Shown: one piece after another, positions 54,414 to 61,841 of the stretch
Layout: every line of letters begins with the position of its first letter
How positions within the stretch are numbered: position 1 is the first letter of the stretch
NCBI GenBank assembly: GCA_016458225.1
Contig: JAEMGR010000015.1
Coordinates: forward strand, 62,001 to 126,000
Origin: Myxococcaceae bacterium JPH2
GTDB lineage: Bacteria; Myxococcota; Myxococcia; Myxococcales; Myxococcaceae
Reading direction: 5' to 3'
Length of the DNA: 64,000 nucleotides
Position numbers and translations under genes: made by a program
The notes under the pieces: generated by a model
Told to the model about the DNA's origin: nothing
Seen by the model: only the letters and a program-made list of their open reading frames with translations
Database searches by the model: none

Positions 54414-55394
54414 ATGAACCACCGATTCTTCCTCAAGTTCGCGGGTATCGCCTTGGCGGTCAGCACGCTCGGCGCCTGCGCATCACACCCGGAGTCGCAC
54501 TCTACCCCGGCCGGCGTCAGCGCGGCCCAGGTGACGGACGCGGCGGCCTGGCGCGCGGCGCGGCGCTTCGCCCCGCTCTCGTTCGGAAAGATTGCCTACG
54601 TGGAGCGAGGCACGGGCGACGCGGCCGTTTTCCTCCACGGCGCCCCTCTCAACGGCTTCCAGTGGCGCGGCGCCTTCGACCGGTTGTGCAACGTCCGGCG
54701 CTGCATCGCGCCCGATTTCATGGGCCTGGGCTACTCGGAGGTCCCCGCGTCCCAGCCGGTGGCCGCTTCCGACCAGGTGGACATGCTCGCGGCCTTCCTT
54801 GACTCGCTCGGCGTCTCCCAGGTCGACATCGTGGCCAGTGACAGCGGCGGCGCGGTCGCCCAGCTCTTCCTCGTGAAGTACCCGCAGCGGGTCAAGTCGA
54901 TGCTCTTGACGAACTGCGACACCGAGCCCAACAGCCCGCCGCCCAGCGTCATGCCAATCATCGAGATGTCTCGCGCGGGGACGCTCGCGGACTCGACCGC
55001 GGAGTGGCTCACCAACCCGGACAAGGCTCGCGCGACGTTCGGCGCGGGCGTGTTCGAGCATCCCAGTCAGCTCACCAACGAGATCGTCGAGTTCTACGCC
55101 GCACCCATGGTGAGCTCGCCGCTGCGCAGGGAGCAGTATCACGCCTTCCACCGGGCGCTGGCCCCCAACCCGCTCGCGGGAATCGAGGCGAAGCTCAAGC
55201 GCACGCACGTCCCGGTCCGCATGGTCTGGGGCGCGAGCGACACCATCTTCCCGGTCGCGGATGCGCAGTACCTCGACCGCACGTTCCCCGGCTCCCAGGG
55301 CATCCGCTTCGTGCCGAACGGCAAGCTGTTCTTCCAGGAGGAGAACCCCGACATCATCGCCGAGGAAGCCCTCCGTCTGTGGAAGGTGAAGTGA
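54414..55394 (+). CDS. Alpha/beta hydrolase lipoprotein with Asp nucleophile (haloalkane dehalogenase-like)
   Basis: 326 residues. Lipoprotein signal with LAVSTLGAC, then an alpha/beta hydrolase: VFLHGAPLNGFQWRGAFDRL, APDFMGLGYSEVPASQPV, nucleophile elbow VDIVASDSGGAVAQLFLV, Asp in VWGASDTIFPV. The elbow reads Ser-Asp-Ser-Gly-Gly; aligned to dehalogenases (QDWGG) the nucleophile is Asp, as in haloalkane/fluoroacetate dehalogenases and epoxide hydrolases. Substrate unknown. Divergent from araC. A terminator follows after three bases. Confidence 0.85.
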   Translation: MNHRFFLKFAGIALAVSTLGACASHPESHSTPAGVSAAQVTDAAAWRAARRFAPLSFGKIAYVERGTGDAAVFLHGAPLNGFQWRGAFDRLCNVRRCIAPDFMGLGYSEVPASQPVAASDQVDMLAAFLDSLGVSQVDIVASDSGGAVAQLFLVKYPQRVKSMLLTNCDTEPNSPPPSVMPIIEMSRAGTLADSTAEWLTNPDKARATFGAGVFEHPSQLTNEIVEFYAAPMVSSPLRREQYHAFHRALAPNPLAGIEAKLKRTHVPVRMVWGASDTIFPVADAQYLDRTFPGSQGIRFVPNGKLFFQEENPDIIAEEALRLWKVK

Positions 55395-55396
55395 AA

Positions 55397-55436
55397 CAGA
55401 CGAGCCGCTCCGTCCTGAGAGGAGCGGGCCCGTCTG
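55397..55436. terminator. Two-way hairpin between hydrolase and mini-lipoprotein genes
   Basis: CAGACGAGCCGCTCC pairs imperfectly with GGAGCGGGCCCGTCTG around a 9-nt loop. It begins three bases after the hydrolase stop and lies 20 bases past the end of the convergent small lipoprotein gene. Confidence 0.6.
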
Positions 55437-55455
55437 GCATCTCCTCCAGCTCCGC

Positions 55456-55752
55456 TCAGGGGCTGGGGCGGCAGTAGCCTCGAGGATAGGCGTAGCAATA
55501 GAAACCGGTGGGGCACGGCGGCAGCGCCGGGCCGCACGCCGGGGGATTGTCCAGCTCACACGTGCCACGGACTCCGGTGGTGCTGCAGTGGTAGCCCGAG
55601 GGACAGGGCGGGAGATTCGTCCCACAGTTCTGGATCTCCGCCTGACCCGTCGTGCCCAGCTCCCCCTGGTCATCGACGGCGACGGCACCACCGCAGCCCA
55701 CCACCCACGCGCACGCGAGCCACAACGCTCCTCGGATGAAGCCTGTTTGCAT
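55456..55752 (-). CDS. Small Cys-rich lipoprotein with a duplicated motif
   Basis: 98 residues. MQTGFIRGALWLACAWVVGC is a lipoprotein signal. The mature part holds two copies of a Cys-rich unit, CGTNLPPCPSGYHCSTTG and CGPALPPCPTGFYCYAYP, each with four cysteines, ending at CRPSP. The pattern CGxxLPPCPxGxxC suggests small disulphide-bonded modules. GGGGG lies upstream of the ATG at 55752. Too small for an assigned function. Confidence 0.75.
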   Translation of the reverse strand: MQTGFIRGALWLACAWVVGCGGAVAVDDQGELGTTGQAEIQNCGTNLPPCPSGYHCSTTGVRGTCELDNPPACGPALPPCPTGFYCYAYPRGYCRPSP

Positions 55753-55867
55753 GAATGCCCCCGGCCAATGAATGGCTGTCTGACAACGCATTCACGCTAT
55801 CACGCGAGGCTGTCGTGCGACGTCAGCCCTTGTCATTCCGTATCATCGAAAAGATTGCATCCATGTT

Positions 55868-56770
55868 TCATTTCGCCAGGGATGCCAGGAAGCGGTCGAG
55901 GCTGGCGTGGAAGGACTCCGGCGCGTCCATCTGAAGCCAGTGACTCGTCCCCGGTACGACGTGGTGCGCCAGCGTCGATGACAGCACGTGCAAGCTGCGC
56001 GGGGAGGCGTTGGGCGGGGTGACCACCGACAGCGCGGGACCGGCGTAGCGCCGAAGCGCCGCCACCGGGTCGAAGGTGAGCATGGCCCGGAAGCCGCCCA
56101 CCACGCTCTCGCGCGGGGTCGCGCGAAGCTGCGCCATCACCTCCCGAGCCACCTCCGGACGCGCGCCCGCCAGGGCTTGCTCCCAATACGCCTCCAGGAC
56201 CTGAGAGGACTCGGCGGAATCGAGCGCCGCCACGAAGGCCTTCGCGTCCTCGAGCCCCTGCACATCCGGCACGGGGTCCACCAACAACACTCCCGCGACC
56301 CGCTCGGGATGCGCCGCGGCGCAGGCGAGCACCACGTCCGCGCCGAAGCTGTGGCCTACCAGCACCGCGCGCCGCACGCCCAATCCCTCCAGCGTGCGCG
56401 CGAGCTCTTCACCCAGCACCTCGATGTCGTAGCGTCCCTCCGGAGGAGCGGGCGAGCGCCCGTGCCCGCACAAGTCCACCGCGATGACTCGGCGCGAGTC
56501 GCGCAGGTGACGCACCTGCGCCGCCCACTGTCGCGCGCTGCCTCCCAGGGAGTGCACGAACACCACCGGCGTACCGCCCGTGCCTTCATCCTGGGTCGCC
56601 ATCCGCTCCATGCGTCCTCCTGCGCTCGCGAAGGCCCTCGGTCCCACCGTGGCGGGTGCGCAGGCCATCAGCCCCAACGCCAGACATGCGGTCAACCACC
56701 CGAGCCCCGCGGCTTCGCCTGACCGTCTCGTCCGCGTGGCGCGGCCCGCGCTTCGATGCCTTGGAATCAT
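55868..56770 (-). CDS. Alpha/beta hydrolase, serine type, with lipoprotein signal
   Basis: About 300 residues. A basic N-terminus precedes LGWLTACLALGLMACAPATV, a lipoprotein signal (lipobox LMAC). Core motifs are VVFVHSLGGSARQWAAQV, AVDLCGHGRSP, nucleophile Ser in LVGHSFGADVVLA, Asp in VLLVDPVPD or the later acid, and His in VPGTSHWLQMDAP. It is probably an esterase or lactonase; substrate unknown. The start at 56770 lacks a clear ribosome-binding site and could be a little further in. It follows the second araC gene by 72 bp on the same strand. Confidence 0.85.
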   Translation of the reverse strand: MIPRHRSAGRATRTRRSGEAAGLGWLTACLALGLMACAPATVGPRAFASAGGRMERMATQDEGTGGTPVVFVHSLGGSARQWAAQVRHLRDSRRVIAVDLCGHGRSPAPPEGRYDIEVLGEELARTLEGLGVRRAVLVGHSFGADVVLACAAAHPERVAGVLLVDPVPDVQGLEDAKAFVAALDSAESSQVLEAYWEQALAGARPEVAREVMAQLRATPRESVVGGFRAMLTFDPVAALRRYAGPALSVVTPPNASPRSLHVLSSTLAHHVVPGTSHWLQMDAPESFHASLDRFLASLAK

Positions 56771-56842
56771 GCGGACAGACTGCCGTGCCCGCGAACCCGC
56801 GCGCTTGGACGGATGTGCCCCCTTGGACAAACGTGCGCGGAC

Positions 56843-57664
56843 TCAGGCGCGGCGTCGCTCGGCACGGTAGGCCGAGGGAGTCCGGCCCATCAGCGCCTTG
56901 AACGCGCGAGTCAGGTGACTGTGGTCGCAGAAGCCCGCGTCCAGCGCGATGTCCGTCAGGCTCGCCTCGCCTTCGACCAGGGCGCGCGCCGCGAACTCCA
57001 CGCGGAGCCTCCGGACATAGGCGCCCATCCCCACGCCACACCAGCGACGGAACCCTCCCGCCAGTTCGGCAGGACTCACTCCCGCCACGGCGGCCACGGC
57101 TGGAACGGACAAGGGTTCGCGGTAGCGCGCCTCCACCTGCTCTCGTGCCCGCACGAACCAGACAGGTGGCGCTCCTCGCCGTGAACGCTGCGCGCGCGAA
57201 ACCTCCACCATCGCTTCCAACAGCAGGGCATGCAGGGCCAGCGGACTGACCGAGTCCCCCAGCCTCAGCTCCCGCCCCATGCGCGCCAGGAGCCGAGGAA
57301 GCGCACGGGTCCGCTCCACGGCCGCGGGCTCCCAGCGCTCCAGCGAAAGGCCCTGCGCGAGCGCCCAGGCCGGACTCAGCTCCACGAGCAGGAAGTGCGC
57401 GGGTGCGTCGCCATAACGTCCACCGTGCCGCTCACCCGGCGCATGGAAGCTCACGCTCAGGGGGGCACGGGGTCCCGGAGCCCGACCATGGCGCTCCTCG
57501 TAGTGTCCGCCCAGGAGCAAGCCCAGGTGCGCCACCGGATGCGCATGCGAGGGCTCGTCGCGGTGCCCCGTCACCCGGGCGAGCGCGAGCCCCGCCCCCG
57601 GCGCGATGACCGCGCGCTGAACCGACAGAGGGCCCTGTGTGGGCCCACCACGAGAGACCGCCAT
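56843..57664 (-). CDS. AraC-family transcriptional regulator with cupin N-domain
   Basis: About 273 residues. The N-terminal cupin region includes EPSHAHPVAHLGLLLGGHYE and FHAPGERHGGRYGDAPAHF. The C-terminal helix-turn-helix pair is LSVPAVAAVAGVSPAELAGG-F and ASLTDIALDAGFCDHSHLTR with RTPSAYRAERR. The ATG at 57664 was chosen because the sequence before it belongs to the divergent region, not to the protein. It is divergent from the reductase gene and lies before the hydrolase gene, so either may be regulated. Confidence 0.88.
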   Translation of the reverse strand: MAVSRGGPTQGPLSVQRAVIAPGAGLALARVTGHRDEPSHAHPVAHLGLLLGGHYEERHGRAPGPRAPLSVSFHAPGERHGGRYGDAPAHFLLVELSPAWALAQGLSLERWEPAAVERTRALPRLLARMGRELRLGDSVSPLALHALLLEAMVEVSRAQRSRRGAPPVWFVRAREQVEARYREPLSVPAVAAVAGVSPAELAGGFRRWCGVGMGAYVRRLRVEFAARALVEGEASLTDIALDAGFCDHSHLTRAFKALMGRTPSAYRAERRRA

Positions 57665-57811
57665 GGGTGCAGCATGCGAACAGCCCCGGGTCCCGGCAAC
57701 CCCTGCGACTATTTCAGGCTCGACCGATGAGTTTCGCGCCCACGGGGAGTCTCTCAAGAAAACCCGGGGCGCGAAGTGAAGCGTGCCCTTGGGACACCAG
57801 GAGCAATGCCC

Positions 57812-58435
57812 ATGACCCGAGTGTTCTTCGATGTGACCGTCTCCCTCGATGGCTACCTGGCGGGCCCCGACCGAGGCCCGGACAATCCCATTGGAGGCCG
57901 AGGCCCGATGCTGCACGCGTGGCTCTTCTCGCAGAGGGCCTTCCGGCGAATGTTGCAACTCGGTGACGGGGGAGAGACGGGCGTGGACAACCAGCGGATC
58001 GAAGAGACGATTCAGCGCATCGGCGCCAACGTCATGGGCAAGCGGATGTTCGAGGAGGGTGAACGCCACTGGCCCGAGGAGGCCCCCTTCCACACGCCGG
58101 TCTTCGTCGTGACGCACGAAGTCCGCGCGCCCTGGGAGCGCAAGGGCGGAACCACCTTCCACTTCGTCAACGACGGCCTCGAGCAGGCGGTGCGTCGGGC
58201 ACGCGAGGCGGCGGGAGACAAGGACGTCCGCATCTCGGGAGGCGCGCACACCATCGTCGAGGCCCTCAACGCCGGGCTGGTCGATGAGTTCAACCTCACG
58301 GTGGCGCCGTGCTTCTTGGGCACGGGCCTCCGCCTGTTCGACGGCCTCGACGCGAGCCGCGTCTCGCTCGAACTCGTGGACACCCTGCCCTCCCCCAGCG
58401 TCTCGCACCTGCGCTACGCCGTCCGGAAGCCATAG
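57812..58435 (+). CDS. RibD C-terminal/dihydrofolate-reductase-fold protein
   Basis: 207 residues. MTRVFFDVTVSLDGYLAGPD is the family N-terminus. GANVMGKRMFEEGERHWPEE, VFVVTHEVRAPW, and RISGGAHTIVEALNAGLVDE then FNLTVAPCFLGTGLRLFDGL follow. These proteins bind NADPH; most lack an assigned substrate. The ATG at 57812 has AGGAG eight bases upstream. Divergent from the AraC regulator with 147 bp between. Confidence 0.9.
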   Translation: MTRVFFDVTVSLDGYLAGPDRGPDNPIGGRGPMLHAWLFSQRAFRRMLQLGDGGETGVDNQRIEETIQRIGANVMGKRMFEEGERHWPEEAPFHTPVFVVTHEVRAPWERKGGTTFHFVNDGLEQAVRRAREAAGDKDVRISGGAHTIVEALNAGLVDEFNLTVAPCFLGTGLRLFDGLDASRVSLELVDTLPSPSVSHLRYAVRKP

Positions 58436-58573
58436 CTCCACGCCCTCACCGGCGGGTTCGCACCACTCACCGATGCCCGCCTCCCGTCACCGATGCGGGC
58501 CCTCGCGCCACGCACGTCGCCCCTAGCGTTCCTTCGGCGCCGAGCCCATCCCCTCGGCGCACGGAGGCTCGCC

Positions 58574-59707
58574 GTGTCCGACTTCGTTGCCACCCGCAGA
58601 ACGCTCCTCACCGGGGCTGCCGCAGCCACCGCGAGCCTCGTGCTCCGGCCTCGGCTCGCCCTGGCCGCGGCCCCACCGCGTCCTCGCACCGGCTCGGCGC
58701 TCATCCGCCTCTTCTCCAACGAGAACCGCTATGGCCCGTGCGAGGGCGCGCAGCGCGCCATTCGCGAGTCGCTCTACCTCAGCAGCCGCTACTCCTCGCT
58801 CGACGTCCTCAACGCGATGAAGCAGCGGATCGCCGACCTGGAGGGGCTGACGCCGGACCATGTCCTGCTCACCTCCGGGTCCGTCGAAGTGCTGACCTGC
58901 GCCGCCGCCGAGTACGCCGCGGGAGGCGGTCGCATCGTGTGCGCGAAGACCACTTTTGACGTGCTGCCCACCTACGCCGAGCGCATCGGCGGCAAGGTGC
59001 ACCGCGTGCCGCTCGACGCGCATGAGGTCCACGACCTCGCGGCCATGGAAGCCGCGGTGGACGCGGACACGCGGCTCGTCCTGGTGTGCAATCCCAACAA
59101 CCCCACGGGGACGCTCCTCGACTCGGCCCGCCTGCGCGCCTTCTGCGAGACGGTGTCGGCGCGCACCACCGTGTTGGTGGACGAGGCCTACCTGCACTAC
59201 GTCGAGCCCGCTCCTGGCCTCTCCATGGTGGACCTGGTGCGCGCGGGGAAGAACGTCATCATCTCGCGGACCTTCTCCAAGATTTATGGCCTGGCCGGCA
59301 TGCGCATCGGCTACGCGCTGGCCCCGCCCGCCGTGGTGAAGCGCCTGCTCGAGCTGCGCATGGGGCTCATCAACTCCACGGGGCTCGCCGCGGCGTATGC
59401 CAGCCTGGAGGACACGGAGTTCGTCCCTCGCATGCGCAAGCTCAACGCGGAGTCGCGCAAGCTCATCACCACCGTGCTGGATGACGCAGGCATCAAGTAC
59501 CCCATGAGCCACGGCAACTTCCTGTGGTTCCCCCTCCGCGCCCACCAGCTGGACCTCCCCGCGCGCTTCATCCCGCACGGCTTCTCGCTCACCACCGTGC
59601 CCACCCGGCCCATCCCCGCGGACGTCGCGGCGCTGCGACTGACCCTCGGAACAGTGGAGGAGATGCGCACGCTCGCGCCCCTCCTGAGAGCCGCCCTGAA
59701 GGCCTGA
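58574..59707 (+). CDS. Exported HisC-like aminotransferase with Tat signal
   Basis: 377 residues. The GTG start with GGAGG six bases upstream opens a twin-arginine signal (ATRRTLLTGAAAATASLVLR ending LALAAAP). The mature part is a fold-type I PLP enzyme: LFSNENRYGPCEGAQRAIRE, LLTSGSVEVLTCAAAEYA, VCNPNNPTGTLL, VLVDEAYLHYVE and ISRTFSKIYGLAGMRIGYAL (Schiff-base Lys). It resembles histidinol-phosphate aminotransferase, normally cytoplasmic, so export is odd. Substrate unknown. The next gene, a kinase, starts 26 bp later. Confidence 0.9.
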   Translation: MSDFVATRRTLLTGAAAATASLVLRPRLALAAAPPRPRTGSALIRLFSNENRYGPCEGAQRAIRESLYLSSRYSSLDVLNAMKQRIADLEGLTPDHVLLTSGSVEVLTCAAAEYAAGGGRIVCAKTTFDVLPTYAERIGGKVHRVPLDAHEVHDLAAMEAAVDADTRLVLVCNPNNPTGTLLDSARLRAFCETVSARTTVLVDEAYLHYVEPAPGLSMVDLVRAGKNVIISRTFSKIYGLAGMRIGYALAPPAVVKRLLELRMGLINSTGLAAAYASLEDTEFVPRMRKLNAESRKLITTVLDDAGIKYPMSHGNFLWFPLRAHQLDLPARFIPHGFSLTTVPTRPIPADVAALRLTLGTVEEMRTLAPLLRAALKA

Positions 59708-59733
59708 CCCAGTGCATCTGGTAGCTTGCGCGC

Positions 59734-60855
59734 ATGTCTCAGCGTCCAGCCTCCGCGCCTTCCTTCTGGACCCTCCAGCTCGGAGGATGGGGGCTGTACG
59801 CGGGCCTGCTCATCATCACCTTCCTGCCCATCCTCTCCGCCGAGGGCGGCGCCCTGAACCTCGTGGTGGTGAAGGTCGTGCGCGCGCTGTTCGGACTGAG
59901 CCTCAGCAGCGTGTTGCGCCTGGGCTACCGGCCCCTCTTCCCGGGCACCTTCAAGCGCCAGGCCCTGGCGTCCATGGTCGGCAGCGCCCTGCTCGGCACC
60001 GTCTGGATGGCCTTGGGCGAGGCCTGGGCCGCGTGGTTCTACCCCCAGCCCTACGACTGGCCGGGCAACAGCGTCCGACTGCCTCGCTTCGCCTACGACT
60101 ACGCCATCACGCTCTTGGGCTGGAGCGCGCTCTATTTCGGCATCAAGCACGCGCGCGCCTTGCAGGCCGAACGAGAGCGAGCCCTTCGCGCGGACGCCCT
60201 CGCACAAGAGGCGAGGCTCACGTCCCTGCGGCACCAGATGCATCCGCACTTCCTCTTCAATGCGCTCACCTCCGTGCGGGCACTCATAGGAGAAGACCCC
60301 TCGAGAGCGCGTCGCATGGTGACGGAGATGGCGGACTTCCTGCGCTTCTCCCTCCAGAAAGGCGACGCGCCCAACGTGCCGCTGGAGGAAGAGCTGGCCA
60401 TGGTGCGCAGCTACCTGAGCATCGAGTCCGTGCGCTTCGAAGAGAAGCTGGACGCGACCATCTCTGTCGCGAAGGGCTTGGAGCAGCTCACCGTCCCCGC
60501 GTTCCTCATCCAGCCCCTGCTGGACAACGCGGTGAAGCACGGGATGGCCTCGGGCGTATTGCCTGTTCGAGTGCGCCTCCGCGTGACACGCGAGGGCCCG
60601 GTGCTGCGCATCCAGGTCGACAACACGGGCCAGTGGGCGCCGCCCAGCCGAGGGCCCGGAGCCCACGGCACCGGCACGGGGCTGCGCAACGTGCGCGAGC
60701 GCCTGGCCCAGCTCTTCGCGGACCGCGCGACGCTGGAGCACTCGGAGACGGACGGATGGGTCCACGTCGTCGTCGAGCTACCCGCGCGGGAGTGGACCGC
60801 CCCCTTCACCGAGGATGCCCATGACGTCGCCACTGCGCGCGTTGCTGGTGGATGA
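59734..60855 (+). CDS. LytS/YehU-type sensor histidine kinase
   Basis: 373 residues. About four membrane segments at the N-terminus (WGLYAGLLIITFLPILSA, MVGSALLGTVWMALGEAW), a coiled linker, then the His_kinase domain with SLRHQMHPHFLFNALTSVRA (phospho-acceptor His) and ATPase motifs LIQPLLDNAVKHGM and GTGTGLRNVRERL. It is the cognate partner of the downstream LytTR regulator, which begins inside its last codons (35-bp overlap). Confidence 0.94.
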   Translation: MSQRPASAPSFWTLQLGGWGLYAGLLIITFLPILSAEGGALNLVVVKVVRALFGLSLSSVLRLGYRPLFPGTFKRQALASMVGSALLGTVWMALGEAWAAWFYPQPYDWPGNSVRLPRFAYDYAITLLGWSALYFGIKHARALQAERERALRADALAQEARLTSLRHQMHPHFLFNALTSVRALIGEDPSRARRMVTEMADFLRFSLQKGDAPNVPLEEELAMVRSYLSIESVRFEEKLDATISVAKGLEQLTVPAFLIQPLLDNAVKHGMASGVLPVRVRLRVTREGPVLRIQVDNTGQWAPPSRGPGAHGTGTGLRNVRERLAQLFADRATLEHSETDGWVHVVVELPAREWTAPFTEDAHDVATARVAGG

Positions 60856-61564
60856 CGAGCGGCTCGCGAGAGTCGAGCTGCGCGAGCTCTTGGCCCCTCA
60901 CCCGCTCGTGAAGGTGGTGGGCGAGGCCGACGGCGTCGCCTCCGCACTGGAGCGCATCCAGGCACTACAGCCCGACCTGCTCTTCCTCGACGTGCAGATG
61001 CCGGGAGAGAGCGGCTTCGACCTGCTCGCGCGCCTACCCGAGTGCCCCTTCGAGGTCATCTTCGTGACGGCCTATGACGCTCACGCGCTACGGGCCTTCG
61101 AGGTCAACGCGCTGGACTACCTGCTCAAGCCCGTGCACCCGGAGCGCCTCGCGCGAACGCTGGCGCGACTGGAGACCGGCGAGCGACCCAAGCCCGCGCC
61201 ACCCCTGGGGCCCGTGCGCCAGAAGCTCGCCGAGCACGACATGCTCTTCCTCGAGAACAGCGCCCGCTCGCGCTTCGTGCGCGTGGACCAGATTGTCTGT
61301 GTTTGCGGCGCCGGAGACTACGCGGAGGTCGTCACCGCGGACGGCACACACACCTTGTCTCCACGTCCCCTGAAGGAATGGGAGGCGCGACTGCCAGAGC
61401 AGATGTTCGCGCGCATCCACCGTTCGGCGCTGGTCAACCTCGCCTTCGTCGAGCGGGTGGACCGCAGCCTGAGCGGCGGCGGTGACGTGCACCTCCGCGG
61501 CCTACCCGAGCCCCTTCCACTGAGTCGAAGCCACGCCGCGGGGCTGCGCGAGCGCTTCGGCTGA
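60821..61564 (+). CDS. LytTR-family response regulator
   Basis: 247 residues. Receiver domain with DD in LLVDDERLARVELR, phospho-acceptor Asp in LLFLDVQMPGESGFD, Thr-Ala in IFVTAYDAHALRAF and Lys in YLLKPVHPERLA. The C-terminal LytTR DNA-binding domain carries RFVRVDQIVCVCGAGDYAEV and FARIHRSALVNLAFVERVDR. The ATG at 60821 has GAGG seven bases upstream; 60815 is possible. Targets are unknown, perhaps the neighbouring aminotransferase. Confidence 0.94.
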   Translation: MTSPLRALLVDDERLARVELRELLAPHPLVKVVGEADGVASALERIQALQPDLLFLDVQMPGESGFDLLARLPECPFEVIFVTAYDAHALRAFEVNALDYLLKPVHPERLARTLARLETGERPKPAPPLGPVRQKLAEHDMLFLENSARSRFVRVDQIVCVCGAGDYAEVVTADGTHTLSPRPLKEWEARLPEQMFARIHRSALVNLAFVERVDRSLSGGGDVHLRGLPEPLPLSRSHAAGLRERFG

Positions 61565-61570
61565 AGCCGC

Positions 61571-61791
61571 TCACCCGCGCAGAACACGTTCGAAGCGCGG
61601 CACACGGTGCGCAGCGATCCAGTCACGGGCAGGTCGACGGTGGTCGCGAGCAGGCTGCGCATCGGTCTGCCCGAGAGCGCTCCTTCCCGCCGCGCGACCT
61701 GCCCACGGGCGTCGCCCAGGGGCGCTCGGGCACCGTCTACCTGACGCCCGACATCGAGAGCGCCCTCTACGGCTTCGTCCCCGAGCCCTGA
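61571..61791 (+). pseudogene. Frameshifted gene remnant
   Basis: Two open stretches in different plus-strand frames look like one damaged protein end: first NTFEARHTVRSDPVTGRSTV and on to RLRIGLP (61583-61673), then RERSFPPRDLPTGVAQGRSG and TVYLTPDIESALYGFVPEP, ending at the TGA 61789-61791. A frame change near 61670-61690 links them. There is no start codon with a ribosome-binding site. The parent family is not recognised. It could instead be chance coding potential in GC-rich DNA. Confidence 0.35.
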
Positions 61792-61841
61792 GAGGACGAC
61801 CAGACCGCAGGAGCCCTGGACTCCTGCGGCAACCCTCCGGC

